64,000 nucleotides of DNA from JAPOXR01 sp963662395. GTDB lineage: Bacteria; Pseudomonadota; Alphaproteobacteria; Rhodobacterales; Rhodobacteraceae. The DNA is taken from NCBI GenBank assembly GCA_963662395.1, contig OY759511.1, positions 3,720,001-3,784,000 on the forward strand, written 5' to 3'. The notes beneath the pieces are model-generated. The model ran no database searches. It saw nothing but the letters and a program-made list of their open reading frames with translations, and was not told where the DNA came from. The stretch's first letter is position 1. Each line of letters begins with the position of its first letter. A program made the translations under genes and the position numbers. Below, one piece after another: positions 55,146 to 63,708 of the stretch.

Positions 55146-55917
55146 TCCATCGCCTGGGGGGCAGTGTTTCTGCTTGGGCAACGGCTTATCGCCGGTGACA
55201 ATGTCAACGGATTCCTGAGCAAGGGCATTCTCCATGCCACCGGGAAACAAAGCAGGGATGGCCTTCTATGGGACTACGGGATGCACCATTTTCACCTCAG
55301 CATGGAAGTCGGGGTTTGCAAAGCGGTCTGGCCATCTGCTGTTTGCCATCGTGACCGGAGAGACCGCATATCTTGTGGACATCAGGCCACACACCGACCC
55401 TCGGAAGTTGCAATGGGTGCGGCAGGACCTGTTGAAAATCGTGTCTTCCAACTGGCCGGAACTGATTGAACGGAATGTTCTTCATGGTGTGTCGGGAACT
55501 CGTGTGACCGATGAAGAAAAGAAGGTCCTCAGGAACAAGAATGCAAATCTTGCCACCAATCTGGGCGGTCGTGCCATTGCACCGCTTGGCGGAGGAGTCG
55601 CGTCGGATGGCTCGAGCATATTATGCAGGTTTGCGGCAGACCGATTGTTGCACGAGGTCCAGCAGCATCAAACCGCCTTTGAGTCTCTTGCTTCGAAGTT
55701 GTCAATCTTGTTGAGGGACAAGGGACTTGACATCAATGGGAAGGTGGAGCTCGAGCTTGTCTTGCTGGACAGCTTGGACTTGGGCAGCGAGGCTCTTGAT
55801 GCGCTGAACGAGGATGACTGTTTGAGCAAGGTGCTTTGTCAGTCGGGTTTGGTGGTAGTGGAACGCATCACGAGAACCCCGATTGTTGTTTCACTGCAGG
55901 ATGGCGCCGGAAGTTGA
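55146..55917 (+). pseudogene. Disrupted island gene, C-terminal part
   Basis: From 55146 one frame reads IAWGAVFLLGQRLIAGDNVN and DGLLWDYGMHHFHLS. A one-base shift near 55310 moves to SGFAKRSGHLLFAIVTGE, TAYLVDIRPHTDPRK and WVRQDLLKIVSSNWPELIE, ending at 55917. An ATG at 55258 could start a 219-residue protein from the second frame alone, but the smooth sense of the upstream frame argues for a broken gene whose start lies at 51125. Function unknown; no motif recognised. Confidence 0.65.
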
Positions 55918-55957
55918 TCGTGAGCGCAGACCCATCAACCTGTCGAGGGAGACCAGA

Positions 55958-56340
55958 ATGAAGGATTCAATTCGTTTGCTTGTCTGGCTGGCTCCTGCTG
56001 CGAACAGGGCGCCGCCTGCCGTGACCGGGTCATCCTGCGACACCTGGAACAGTCCGGAATTCCTCAAGGAGGCATCGGTCCAGGATATCGAGAAACGTGT
56101 GCAGGACGGTGCCGACCTGGAAGCCAGAAATGAGCATGGATGGACTTGTGCAGCAAAGGCCAACAAATCCGCGACGTGGTAGCGAGACTGCTTGAACTCG
56201 GAGCCGACGGCACGGCGAAAACGGCAGATGGGGAGACAGCCTGGGACCTTGCACCGGATAACCAGGCCCTGCGCGGGACAGAGGCATGGTGGCTGCTCAA
56301 CGAATTCAGGTTCAAATGCCTACCGCCAGCGTATCACTCC
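55958..56340 (+). pseudogene. Ankyrin-repeat protein pseudogene
   Basis: Reads MKDSIRLLVWLAPAA with a weak signal peptide, CDTWNSPEFLKEASVQDIEK and DGADLEARNEHGW, the start typical of secreted ankyrin proteins. A small deletion and a one-base shift near 56176 follow. The frame then continues DVVARLLELGADGTAKTADG and WDLAPDNQALRGTEAWW. Only about one repeat remains and the usual stop is lost. Confidence 0.65.
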
Positions 56341-56438
56341 TTGGCGCGGAACTGGAGGATTACCTGCTGCGTCGTGCCTTGGATACGGGTGCAGTCGCCC
56401 GTGAAGCCTGTCTTGACCTCCATGCAAACGGCGGATAG
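56316..56438 (+). CDS. Small ORF upstream of the TIR-like gene
   Basis: A 40-codon frame beginning MPTASVSLLGAELEDYLLRR with regular alternation suitable for a helix. It ends 11 bases before the TIR-like start and would be cotranscribed. It overlaps the worn end of the ankyrin pseudogene. No homologue is recognised and the gene is only a candidate. Confidence 0.3.
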   Translation: MPTASVSLLGAELEDYLLRRALDTGAVAREACLDLHANGG

Positions 56439-56449
56439 GTGGCGCGCCC

Positions 56450-57685
56450 ATGGCCGCACTCCGGATATTCTACGCATGGCAGAGCGACAGGCCCGCCAAT
56501 CTGTGCAGGTCATTGATCAGGAAGGCGCTGGATGACGCAGCGAAGCTAATCCGGGACGGTCTGGACATTCAGGATGCACAACGCATCGACGTCGAGATCG
56601 ACCAGGACATGCAGGGAGAGGCGGGCAGTCCGCCCGTTGCCGAAACGATCTTGCAGAAGATCCGGGAGAGCGATGCGTTTGTCGGCGACCTGACCTTTAC
56701 CGGCTGCCGGGAAGGAAAGCCGGGATCGCCGGTGCCGAATCCCAACGTCCTGCTCGAATACGGGTATGCCCTCCATGCATTGGGCCATGAACGGGTCATT
56801 GCAGTCTTCAACGAGGAGTTCGGCAACTGCGGTGATCTTCCGTTCGACCTCCGGCACAGGCGCTGGCCGATCAGGTACTGGACTTCCGGCAGCGGACCGG
56901 ATGAGCAGGCGCAAGGAGCACGAAGCACCCAGCGGAAGCAACTGGCCAAGGCACTGGCGGGAAAGATCCGGGAGGTCGCCCAGAATGCAGGGCCCAGACC
57001 AGGTGAATCCGTCCTGATCGACAACAGGCCGCTGGTGGATGAATTTCCGCTGGAAGGCGGGGTGCACATAGGGCATTCAGCTAGGCAGCTCCAGTTTTCG
57101 TCAGGGGCGAAGATCCTGCTCAGGTTGCGGTCCGCTCGCGGTGAACTGTCGCTGACCAACGCGCAGGCCAGTCAAATCGCTGGTAGTGCGTTGGAGCCGC
57201 TTGCCTCGCGACAATTGTCCGGACGAAGCCCGGCACGGGTTCCGAACGGTGCCGCAAGTGTCAAATCCCCGGGGCCGGGCGGCGCAGTTGAATTTGCCGG
57301 TATCCTGCTACGCGACGGGAGCCTCTACGGTGTCGACTGTCATCATGTCGGCCGTGGACATGCAGGAGCACCTTCAAAACCAATTGTACCAGTCAAGATA
57401 GTTGAGGAAATCCTGCAGGACGGGCTGCGCAACTTCCTGGACGTAGCACAACAACAGCTTGACCTGGCACTCCCTCTGGAAGTTGATGTCGCTCTTGAAG
57501 GTGTTAGGGATTACCTTGTGGTTGTCGATTCCGATCGCCTCAAGCCCTTCGCCGAGTACCCTCCCGTTCTCGTGGACAGGATCGAGGACCGCTTTCCGAT
57601 CGACCACTACGACGTGGACCCGGCCGAAGCCCTGAAGCCTTTCTTCGAGAGGATCTACGACGAGGCAGGGATGGAGCCGCCCTGA
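56450..57685 (+). CDS. TIR-like (CAP12/Pycsar-effector type) protein
   Basis: A 411-residue protein. Residues 1-150 form a TIR-like domain of the bacterial nucleotide-hydrolase kind: RIFYAWQSDRP at the start, DVEIDQDMQGEAGSP (47-61), DAFVGDLTF and NPNVLLEYGYAL with the presumed catalytic Glu103. The rest (150-411) has no recognised fold; it may sense a trigger. Related domains cleave NAD and cause abortive infection. It sits 47 bases before a second predicted nucleotide hydrolase, within the defence island. No cyclase or other signal synthase is nearby. Confidence 0.75.
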   Translation: MAALRIFYAWQSDRPANLCRSLIRKALDDAAKLIRDGLDIQDAQRIDVEIDQDMQGEAGSPPVAETILQKIRESDAFVGDLTFTGCREGKPGSPVPNPNVLLEYGYALHALGHERVIAVFNEEFGNCGDLPFDLRHRRWPIRYWTSGSGPDEQAQGARSTQRKQLAKALAGKIREVAQNAGPRPGESVLIDNRPLVDEFPLEGGVHIGHSARQLQFSSGAKILLRLRSARGELSLTNAQASQIAGSALEPLASRQLSGRSPARVPNGAASVKSPGPGGAVEFAGILLRDGSLYGVDCHHVGRGHAGAPSKPIVPVKIVEEILQDGLRNFLDVAQQQLDLALPLEVDVALEGVRDYLVVVDSDRLKPFAEYPPVLVDRIEDRFPIDHYDVDPAEALKPFFERIYDEAGMEPP

Positions 57686-57732
57686 CCGTCCGCAGCAGGA
57701 CAATCACGAATCAAGAAGAAACGAGGGAAGTA

Positions 57733-58827
57733 ATGCAGAAGGTAGCCAGGGAACAGCTTCTTGAACTCAAGCGCATCGTCCGTGAGCGAGGCAAGGAGAT
57801 CAACTGCCCTGTCTGGCCTGATTGCCAGGCCCGGCTGTTTGAATCCGGAGACTTTGCCGCTCCAAGGCGAGTCTGGTCGCCACGCGCCGGCGGTGTGTTC
57901 ACGATTCCCGCTGGAGTTCCAATCAGCCAAATCGAGGTGCTTGACGAAGAAACCCGAAAGCGGGTCTCTTCCTGGATCTGGGAACGGAACGCCGCCTTCA
58001 AGACACTCGGCGAAGAGGATGAAGCCGAACTTCCCGAACTTACTCGAGCCCACATTCAGGAACTTACCAAGCGGAAACCGCTGTTGGCCGAACAGCGGAT
58101 TGATCGTGCACTGCAGGCGATCGGCAAGCCTCCCGTCTCCATCCTAAGCAAGTCTACGTTTAGGCCGACTGGCGATCAACAGGAGCAGGCAGAGCGTAAG
58201 ATGCTGTTTGAGGCGGCAACGGAATGCGGAGGTTCTGCCGGAGAGATGGACTGGTTGTTGGAGGAGCTTGAGCAATCAGGGTTTGTCAGGCTGCTTCCAA
58301 TGTCTGAACCGGATAGTGGCCTAGGTCCCAAGGTCTACAGACTGACCTTCAAGGGTCTGGGCAGACTCGAGACCGGTGGCGAGGCCCTGGTCTCGAAAAC
58401 GGCGTTCGTTGCCATGTGGTTCGATGATGAAGTCGAGGGCGCATTGGAGAAGGGTATCGCGTCGGCAATTGAGGAAGCCGGGTTCAAGCCGCTCCTTATC
58501 AACCGGAAGGAGCATGCCAACAAGATCTGTGACGAGATCGTCGCCGAGATCCGCCGGGCCCGCTTCCTGGTCTGCGATTTCACATGCGGGCTGCTACCTG
58601 ACAATGACGCCAAATCCGGTAAGACTGCAATCGCCAGGGGCGGGGTCTACTACGAGGCCGGTCTTGCCCACGGCCTTGGCAAGAAAGTGATCTGGACCTG
58701 CCGATCCGATCTCATTGATCACGTCCATTTCGACCTCCGCCAGTACAACTGCATCCATTGGGAAGACGGAAAGGAAGACGAGCTTCGGAGGAAACTCGTA
58801 AACCGGATCCGGGCGGAGATCACTTGA
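57733..58827 (+). CDS. Protein with C-terminal TIR/nucleoside-deoxyribosyltransferase-like domain
   Basis: A 364-residue protein. Residues 150-215 look like a winged helix (MDWLLEELEQSGFVRLL, VYRLTFKGLGRLE). From 222 the C-terminal domain reads TAFVAMWFDDEVEGALEKG, INRKEHANKICDEIV, FLVCDFTCG and ARGGVYYEAGLAHGLGK with presumed catalytic Glu308, close to nucleoside 2-deoxyribosyltransferase-like and TIR-like folds. It may hydrolyse NAD or a nucleotide. Codon use and spacing suggest an operon with the TIR-like gene. The two different effector-like domains in tandem are unusual. Confidence 0.7.
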   Translation: MQKVAREQLLELKRIVRERGKEINCPVWPDCQARLFESGDFAAPRRVWSPRAGGVFTIPAGVPISQIEVLDEETRKRVSSWIWERNAAFKTLGEEDEAELPELTRAHIQELTKRKPLLAEQRIDRALQAIGKPPVSILSKSTFRPTGDQQEQAERKMLFEAATECGGSAGEMDWLLEELEQSGFVRLLPMSEPDSGLGPKVYRLTFKGLGRLETGGEALVSKTAFVAMWFDDEVEGALEKGIASAIEEAGFKPLLINRKEHANKICDEIVAEIRRARFLVCDFTCGLLPDNDAKSGKTAIARGGVYYEAGLAHGLGKKVIWTCRSDLIDHVHFDLRQYNCIHWEDGKEDELRRKLVNRIRAEIT

Positions 58828-58968
58828 CGCCTTCCCGCGGCCGGTTCCCTGCCCGGGGCCAAATGACCGGGTCAAGGCCAGTTGTCCGGCAATCGCTTCA
58901 GTTGAGTGAGTAGTGTTGTCAGGCAACCATCGCAACCGTTCGGCCGGGCGGTTCCGGATGCCGGTGGT

Positions 58969-59373
58969 TCACCGGTTGAGTCGTCGCCTCCAGCCCTTGC
59001 GCAGCGGTCTCGGCCGGATGTCCTTTTTCGGCTTGTCGCGTCTCCTGTGGATATCGTGACGCCCCCGCCCCTGCGTGACTCCGGCATGGATCCATCCTGA
59101 CGCCTTGCAGACGCCGCCGGTGAAGCGCGGTGGCCGGACGAAGGTTTCGATGAGCAGCGGCGTGATGTTGCAGCGCCTGCTCCGGTCCGCGGGCAGGCGG
59201 CGACGCATGATGGCGAGGATGCGGGGGTCGGGATCGGGGATCCTGATCCGGGGGAGAACGAGGAAGCGCCGGTTGTCGACCACCGGCGGCAGGTTCCTCC
59301 GGCGCAGCAGCGCCATCTCGCCGGTGGTGACGTCACGGCCGTGATGGCGGCATTCGACCGGCGGGTCCGTCAT
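58969..59373 (-). pseudogene. DUF4338/DruA-like C-terminal fragment
   Basis: A 134-residue reading frame. FLVLPRIRIPDPDPRILAIM, LLIETFVRPPRFTGGVCKAS and HAGVTQGRGRHD match the C-terminal half of DruA/DUF4338-type proteins, which occur both in Druantia defence and as accessory proteins of transposons. Its ATG overlaps the stop of the IS66-type fragment (ATGA). Since the first half is absent it is probably a relic of a mobile element rather than a Druantia gene. Confidence 0.6.
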
Positions 59374-59770
59374 GGCGGCTGGCCGCCACCCTCGGCACCG
59401 GCGTCGAGCCACCGGACACTGTCGATGCGGCCCCGCTCGAGGGTGGCAAACAGCGAATGGATCATGGTGCCGCGCACCGGATCGGACCCGAATGCGAGCT
59501 TGCGGGCGATGGCCGGACCGCGCAGGCCTCGCTCCGACGCATTGTCGTCCATCGAGATTGCCGGATCGGAGACGAACACCTCCGGCCCCTGGCGATGGTT
59601 GCGCAGGGATCGCACGATCTTCGCCTCCGGCGCATCCGGGTCCCTGCCCGCGAGGTTGCGCCGGCAGTGACTCCGGCAGAAGGCCGGGACCAGGTCGAGC
59701 GTCCCGGCCAGCGCCCTGCACGAAGAGAAACGGTCGCAGACCGGCACCGTGCCCCCGGCCGCGCCAAATC
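59370..59770 (-). pseudogene. IS66-family transposase C-terminal fragment
   Basis: Contains AFCRSHCRRNLAG and then MDDNASERGLRGPAIARKLA, the catalytic Glu block of IS66 TnpC, ending DSVRWLDAGAEGGG. The first two thirds are missing. It abuts the C-terminal helicase remnant at about 59775, marking the right border of the island. Confidence 0.65.
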
Positions 59771-59780
59771 GGTCGGACGA

Positions 59781-60527
59781 ATGATTCATGTCGACGACCG
59801 CGAGCGCATCGACGCCTGGCGGGGCGTTCTGAAAGGGGCAGATGTCGAGGCATTGTCCGGCCGCCGGCATCGCCTGGCTCTCATGCTGTTTGCCGGTCTG
59901 GGCGGCCGCCACCTGCCGGTGTCGGAATTCGGGCGGGTGCTGGCGGTGATCGGGAATTCCCGATCACTGCAGGAGGAGATACTTGACCTGATGGAAATTC
60001 TTGGCGATCGCATTCGCACGGTGCCGGGGCCGATTGATCCCGACGGCGTGGTTCCGCTGGCCAGCCACGCCACCTATTCGATGGGCGAGATCGCCGCCGC
60101 CCATGGGCGGGTCACCGAGGGCGGCAAGCTCCACTTCCCGCAGACCGGTGTCCTGTGGGATCAGGCAACGAATACCGACCTCCTCTTCGTCACCCTGGAG
60201 AAATCGGAGAAGGATTACTCGCCCACCACCCGTTATGCCGATTATCCGATCTCGCCGGAGATGTTTCACTGGGAATCGCAGAACATGGCCGCTCCGGATA
60301 CCAGGGTCGGACGACGACATATCGAACATGAGGACCAGGGTACCAAGGTGGTCCTGTTCGTGCGCGAGCGGAAAAAGGACGGCAGGGGCGAGACACTCCC
60401 CTATCACTGCCTCGGCCATGTTCGATATTGCAGTCACGAGGGCAGCCGGCCGATGAAGATCATCTGGAGGCTCGACCGGCCAATGCCGTCCTGGCTGTAC
60501 CAGGCCGGCAAGACCGTGGCCGCCTGA
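59781..60527 (+). pseudogene. DUF3427 helicase, C-terminal remnant
   Basis: A 248-residue tail: MIHVDDRERIDAWRGVL, then TDLLFVTLEKSEKDYSPTTR and FHWESQNMAAPDT, typical of DUF3427, ending WRLDRPMPSWLYQAGKTVAA. It is the other end of the helicase broken at 38683; together they lack the SF2 core (about 500 residues). An in-frame ATG makes it look like a gene, but it starts at an IS66 fragment and has no ribosome site of note. Confidence 0.8.
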
Positions 60528-60878
60528 CGGCGCGCTCCTTCCCTGGCTGGAGGTGCTGGCCAACGGGATCGCCGCCGCCGAACACCGGGTGATGTCGTAT
60601 GCCGTTGATTGCCTGGAGAGAATGCGGACTCCATCTTGTGCCATGTGAACCGATATGGAAGGAATTGATTGCCGGTCTTGCCATCCTGCACCGCAAGGGC
60701 AGGACGAGTGAGCCGTGGACGGACGGGCAATTCCCGGTGCGACTTGGAGGCGGCGCGGGGCGGTTGGGCGTGAATCGAGGCAGGGTGGTGCAGATGATGG
60801 CTGAGCGGACCATGCCGGGCGGTGATGCCCATGAGGTGCCCGATCATGTCGCCAGGGTCCGGCTGCGGATGCGAATTG
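60528..60878. other. Gap before psuK
   Basis: 351 bases. A 96-codon plus-strand frame at 60599-60889 exists but shows no ribosome site or recognisable protein features. Promoter elements for psuKG are expected here; none is clear. Confidence 0.35.
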
Positions 60879-61781
60879 ATGGCCGATGACGCTGGCATGG
60901 CACGCGGGTTCATCTGCATCGGCTCGGCTCACTGGGATCATGTCGGGCGGTCGGCGGTCAGCCCGCGGATCGGCCAGGATGTTCCGGGGCTTGTCATACG
61001 CTCGCCGGGAGGGGTGGCGCTGACCATTGCCCGGGCGATCGGCCGGCTTGGCGGGCCGGTCACCCTCTACAGCGCCGTCGGCGGTGATGATGACGGGCGC
61101 CAACTGGTCAGGGAGATCGAAGGATCCGGCATTGCTGCCCACGGCGTCATCCAGGTCGAGGGGCGGGGCACGGACCGGTGCATGTTCCTCGAGGGCCCGT
61201 CCGGCCAGGTGACGGGCATCTCGGATTGCCGGCTGCTCGAGGAAATGGGCGGCAGATTGCTGGCATCCCTGTCGGCGAGCGACGAGTTGCGAGCGAAGAG
61301 CAGTCCGTGGCTGGTGGTTGACGGGAATTTGCCCATCGATTCCCTGAATGTGCTGGCGGGCAGGCGGGAGTTCGAAAATGCCACCATCAATTTCGTGGTT
61401 GCCTCGGATGGCAAGGCGGAGCGGGCGCTGGCCTTCCGGCATCGGCCGCATGTCACCCTCTACCTGAACAGGGGCGAGGCCGAAAAGATCTCTGGCCGTG
61501 CCTTTCCAGATGCGGAACTGGCGGCGAAATGCCTCGCGGAATCGGGTTTTGCCCGGGTCATCGTGTCCGATTCCGGCCGGGCGATTGTCGATTCGGATGG
61601 CGCGCAGCACCACCGTGTCATACCGCCGGAGGCTGGCCACCCGGCCAGGTTCCTCGGGGCGGGCGACAATCTTGTCGCCGGCCACCTGGTTGCCCGGAGA
61701 GCGGGCCGTGGCCGGATGGATGCACTCGAATTTGCCGCGGGGCTGGCCCGCGATCATGTTGCCGGAGGATTGGACCATTGA
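60879..61781 (+). CDS. psuK: PfkB-family pseudouridine kinase
   Basis: A 300-residue ribokinase-fold kinase. The N-terminal FICIGSAHWDHVGRS and SPGGVALTIARAIGRLG (nucleoside-binding) segments and LGAGDNLVAGHLVARR near 269, with the catalytic Asp in GAGDN, are as in PsuK. It phosphorylates pseudouridine to the 5-prime phosphate. The start is unsure between 60879 and 60897. Overlap with the psuG start makes the assignment firm. Confidence 0.85.
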   Translation: MADDAGMARGFICIGSAHWDHVGRSAVSPRIGQDVPGLVIRSPGGVALTIARAIGRLGGPVTLYSAVGGDDDGRQLVREIEGSGIAAHGVIQVEGRGTDRCMFLEGPSGQVTGISDCRLLEEMGGRLLASLSASDELRAKSSPWLVVDGNLPIDSLNVLAGRREFENATINFVVASDGKAERALAFRHRPHVTLYLNRGEAEKISGRAFPDAELAAKCLAESGFARVIVSDSGRAIVDSDGAQHHRVIPPEAGHPARFLGAGDNLVAGHLVARRAGRGRMDALEFAAGLARDHVAGGLDH

Positions 61782-62704
61782 CCCGACATGTTGAATTGTT
61801 GCCGGAAGTCCGGGAGGCCATTGACGCTGGCAGGCCGGTGGTTGCCCTTGAATCCTCGATCATCGCCCAGGGGCTGCCATACCCGCAGAACCTCGAGACG
61901 GCGCTGGCAGCAGAGGAGCGAATCGCCGAGATGGATGCGGTGCCGGCAACCATTGCCATCCTGGAAGGCAGGATCCGGGTCGGATTGCACCGACGGGATA
62001 TCGAGGCCCTCGCCACCGGCCGGGATATCCGGAAATTGAGCCGCGGCGACCTGGCCGTTGCCCTGGCCACGGGCGAGACCGGGGCGACCACGGTCGCGGC
62101 CACCATGATCTGTGCCCATTCGGCCGGCATCAAGGTGTTTGCGACCGGCGGCATTGGCGGTGTCCACCGCCTGGCCGAGCAAAGCTTCGACATTTCCCGC
62201 GACCTGCATGAGTTGGCGGAAACGCCGGTCATCGTGGTCTCGGCCGGCGCCAAGTCGGTGCTGGATTTGCCAAAGACGCTGGAAGTGCTCGAGACGCTCG
62301 GGGTGCCGGCGATCACCATCGGCCAGGACGGATTTCCTGCCTTCTGGTCACGGCATTCCGGCCTGGAGTCCCCCTTGCGCATCGACGATCCGGCAATGAT
62401 CGCCGCCGCCCAGGTCGCCCGGGAGGATCTCGGTCTTGCCGGCGGCATGCTGGTGGCAAATCCAATTCCCGAAGCGGAAGAAATTCCCTTCGATCTCGTC
62501 CAGGGCTGGGTGAATGACGCCGTCGAGGCAGCGGAGCAGGCGGGCGTGACCGGCAAGCAACTCACACCCTACCTGTTGACAGCGATTGCCGCCGCATCCG
62601 GCGGGGCGTCGATTGTCGCCAACCGGTTGCTCGTGGAAGAGAATGCCCGGATGGCGGCCCGGATCGCGATCGGGTATTGGCAGCTTTGCCGGCCAGGCAA
62701 GTGA
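61778..62704 (+). CDS. psuG: Pseudouridine-5-phosphate glycosidase
   Basis: A 308-residue PsuG. It has VVALESSIIAQGLPYPQNLE (20-39), TTVAATMICAHSAGIKVFAT and VVSAGAKSVLDLPKTLE with the active-site region, and the end SGGASIVANRLLVEENARMA. It splits pseudouridine 5-phosphate to uracil and ribose 5-phosphate. The TTG start overlaps the psuK stop; GGAGGA stands upstream. Length agrees with relatives. Confidence 0.93.
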   Translation: MTRHVELLPEVREAIDAGRPVVALESSIIAQGLPYPQNLETALAAEERIAEMDAVPATIAILEGRIRVGLHRRDIEALATGRDIRKLSRGDLAVALATGETGATTVAATMICAHSAGIKVFATGGIGGVHRLAEQSFDISRDLHELAETPVIVVSAGAKSVLDLPKTLEVLETLGVPAITIGQDGFPAFWSRHSGLESPLRIDDPAMIAAAQVAREDLGLAGGMLVANPIPEAEEIPFDLVQGWVNDAVEAAEQAGVTGKQLTPYLLTAIAAASGGASIVANRLLVEENARMAARIAIGYWQLCRPGK

Positions 62705-62741
62705 GACTGGTCGGCCTGCCGCCGGAGTGGTGCTGATGCGG

Positions 62742-63209
62742 CTACGGATCCTGCCGTGCAGGCGCTTCGCCGAAACGTTGAATGATCCTGGTGTGGATCT
62801 GGTCGCGGGCCTGGCGGTAGAAGCCGAGCTTGTCCTCCCTGGACTCGCCCATTCCGGTCGGGTCGAGCACCGGCCAGTATTCCACGTCAAGCGCAAAATA
62901 GGCGGTTGATTCGATTGCCCGCCGCTGTGCGGCCGGTGACAGGGCGACAATCAGCTCGAAACTCGACAAATCATCGCCCCAATCCTGCATCTCGTCCATG
63001 CTCCTGACCCGGTGACGAGCCAGCTCGACACCGATTTCCTGGCAGACCGCGATCGAGAACCCGTCAATATCCAGATCCCGGCGCACACCGGCCGACTGGA
63101 CGTAGACCGTGTCGCCATGCAGTTGCTTCATGATCCCTTCCGCCATCGGCGAGCGGACGGCATTGTAGTCGCAACAGAACAAAACCGACGAGGGGAGTCG
63201 GTCAGCCAC
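62742..63209 (-). CDS. Low-molecular-weight protein-tyrosine-phosphatase family
   Basis: A 155-residue phosphatase. The P-loop FCCDYNAVRSP holds the CX5R signature (CDYNAVR) near residues 13-19, and the general-acid Asp is in WPVLDPTGMG near 115. In Alphaproteobacteria this gene regularly follows a UPF0262 gene and hisD, as here (10-base gap). Its physiological target is not known; arsenate reductase-like activity is less likely given the loop. Confidence 0.88.
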   Translation of the reverse strand: MADRLPSSVLFCCDYNAVRSPMAEGIMKQLHGDTVYVQSAGVRRDLDIDGFSIAVCQEIGVELARHRVRSMDEMQDWGDDLSSFELIVALSPAAQRRAIESTAYFALDVEYWPVLDPTGMGESREDKLGFYRQARDQIHTRIIQRFGEAPARQDP

Positions 63210-63219
63210 CTGGTTCTCC

Positions 63220-63708
63220 CTACCGCCGCGGCTGCAGGGCGCAAATCAGCGTGAACAACCGCCGGGATGTCTCGTCATCGACGTTGATTTTCCCGTCCAG
63301 CCGTTCGGCAAGAATCCTTGCGCCCTCGTCATGGATGCCGCGCCGCGCCATGTCGATGGTCTCGATCCTGCTGACCGGATCGGATTTGACGGCGTTGAAA
63401 TAGCTGGCGCAAATCTCGAGGTAGTTCTTGATCACCTGCCTGAACGGGCTGACGAGCAGCTGGAATTCCACGACCTTGGTGCCTCCCTCATCTGCAATGT
63501 CAAAGGCGATCCGCCCCGAATGTTGGGCCAGGCGCAACCGGTACGGGCCCGGCCTGACCTGGACTCCCGGCCGCTCAACCAGCTCGAACCGGTTGCTCTC
63601 GAGGAGGTCGAATACCGCTACCCGGCGTTCCTGCTCGACCTCCGGGGTGATCGCCGGTTGGCCGGCATCGTCAATTTCGACATGAATGAGCCGGTTCGTG
63701 TCGTTCAC
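63220..63708 (-). CDS. UPF0262 family protein
   Basis: A 162-residue protein of the alphaproteobacterial UPF0262 family. The core FHLL-type segment reads VVEFQLLVSPFRQVIKNYLE (about 78-97), then YFNAVKSDPVSRIETIDMAR and RRGIHDEGA. The GTG start overlaps the hisD stop (GTGA). No function is established; it travels with hisD and the phosphatase. Confidence 0.9.
   Translation of the reverse strand: MNDTNRLIHVEIDDAGQPAITPEVEQERRVAVFDLLESNRFELVERPGVQVRPGPYRLRLAQHSGRIAFDIADEGGTKVVEFQLLVSPFRQVIKNYLEICASYFNAVKSDPVSRIETIDMARRGIHDEGARILAERLDGKINVDDETSRRLFTLICALQPRR

Noticed and set aside
56450..58827. CBASS or Pycsar assignment for the TIR-like pair
   Set aside because: No nucleotide cyclase or accessory gene is near, so only the effector-like domain is claimed.
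58969..59373. A Druantia system
   Set aside because: Only 134 C-terminal residues of a DruA-like protein are present, with IS66 debris and no DruB-E genes.
59964..61778. A 604-codon minus-strand frame over the helicase tail and psuK
   Set aside because: Antisense to two recognisable proteins; no family features.
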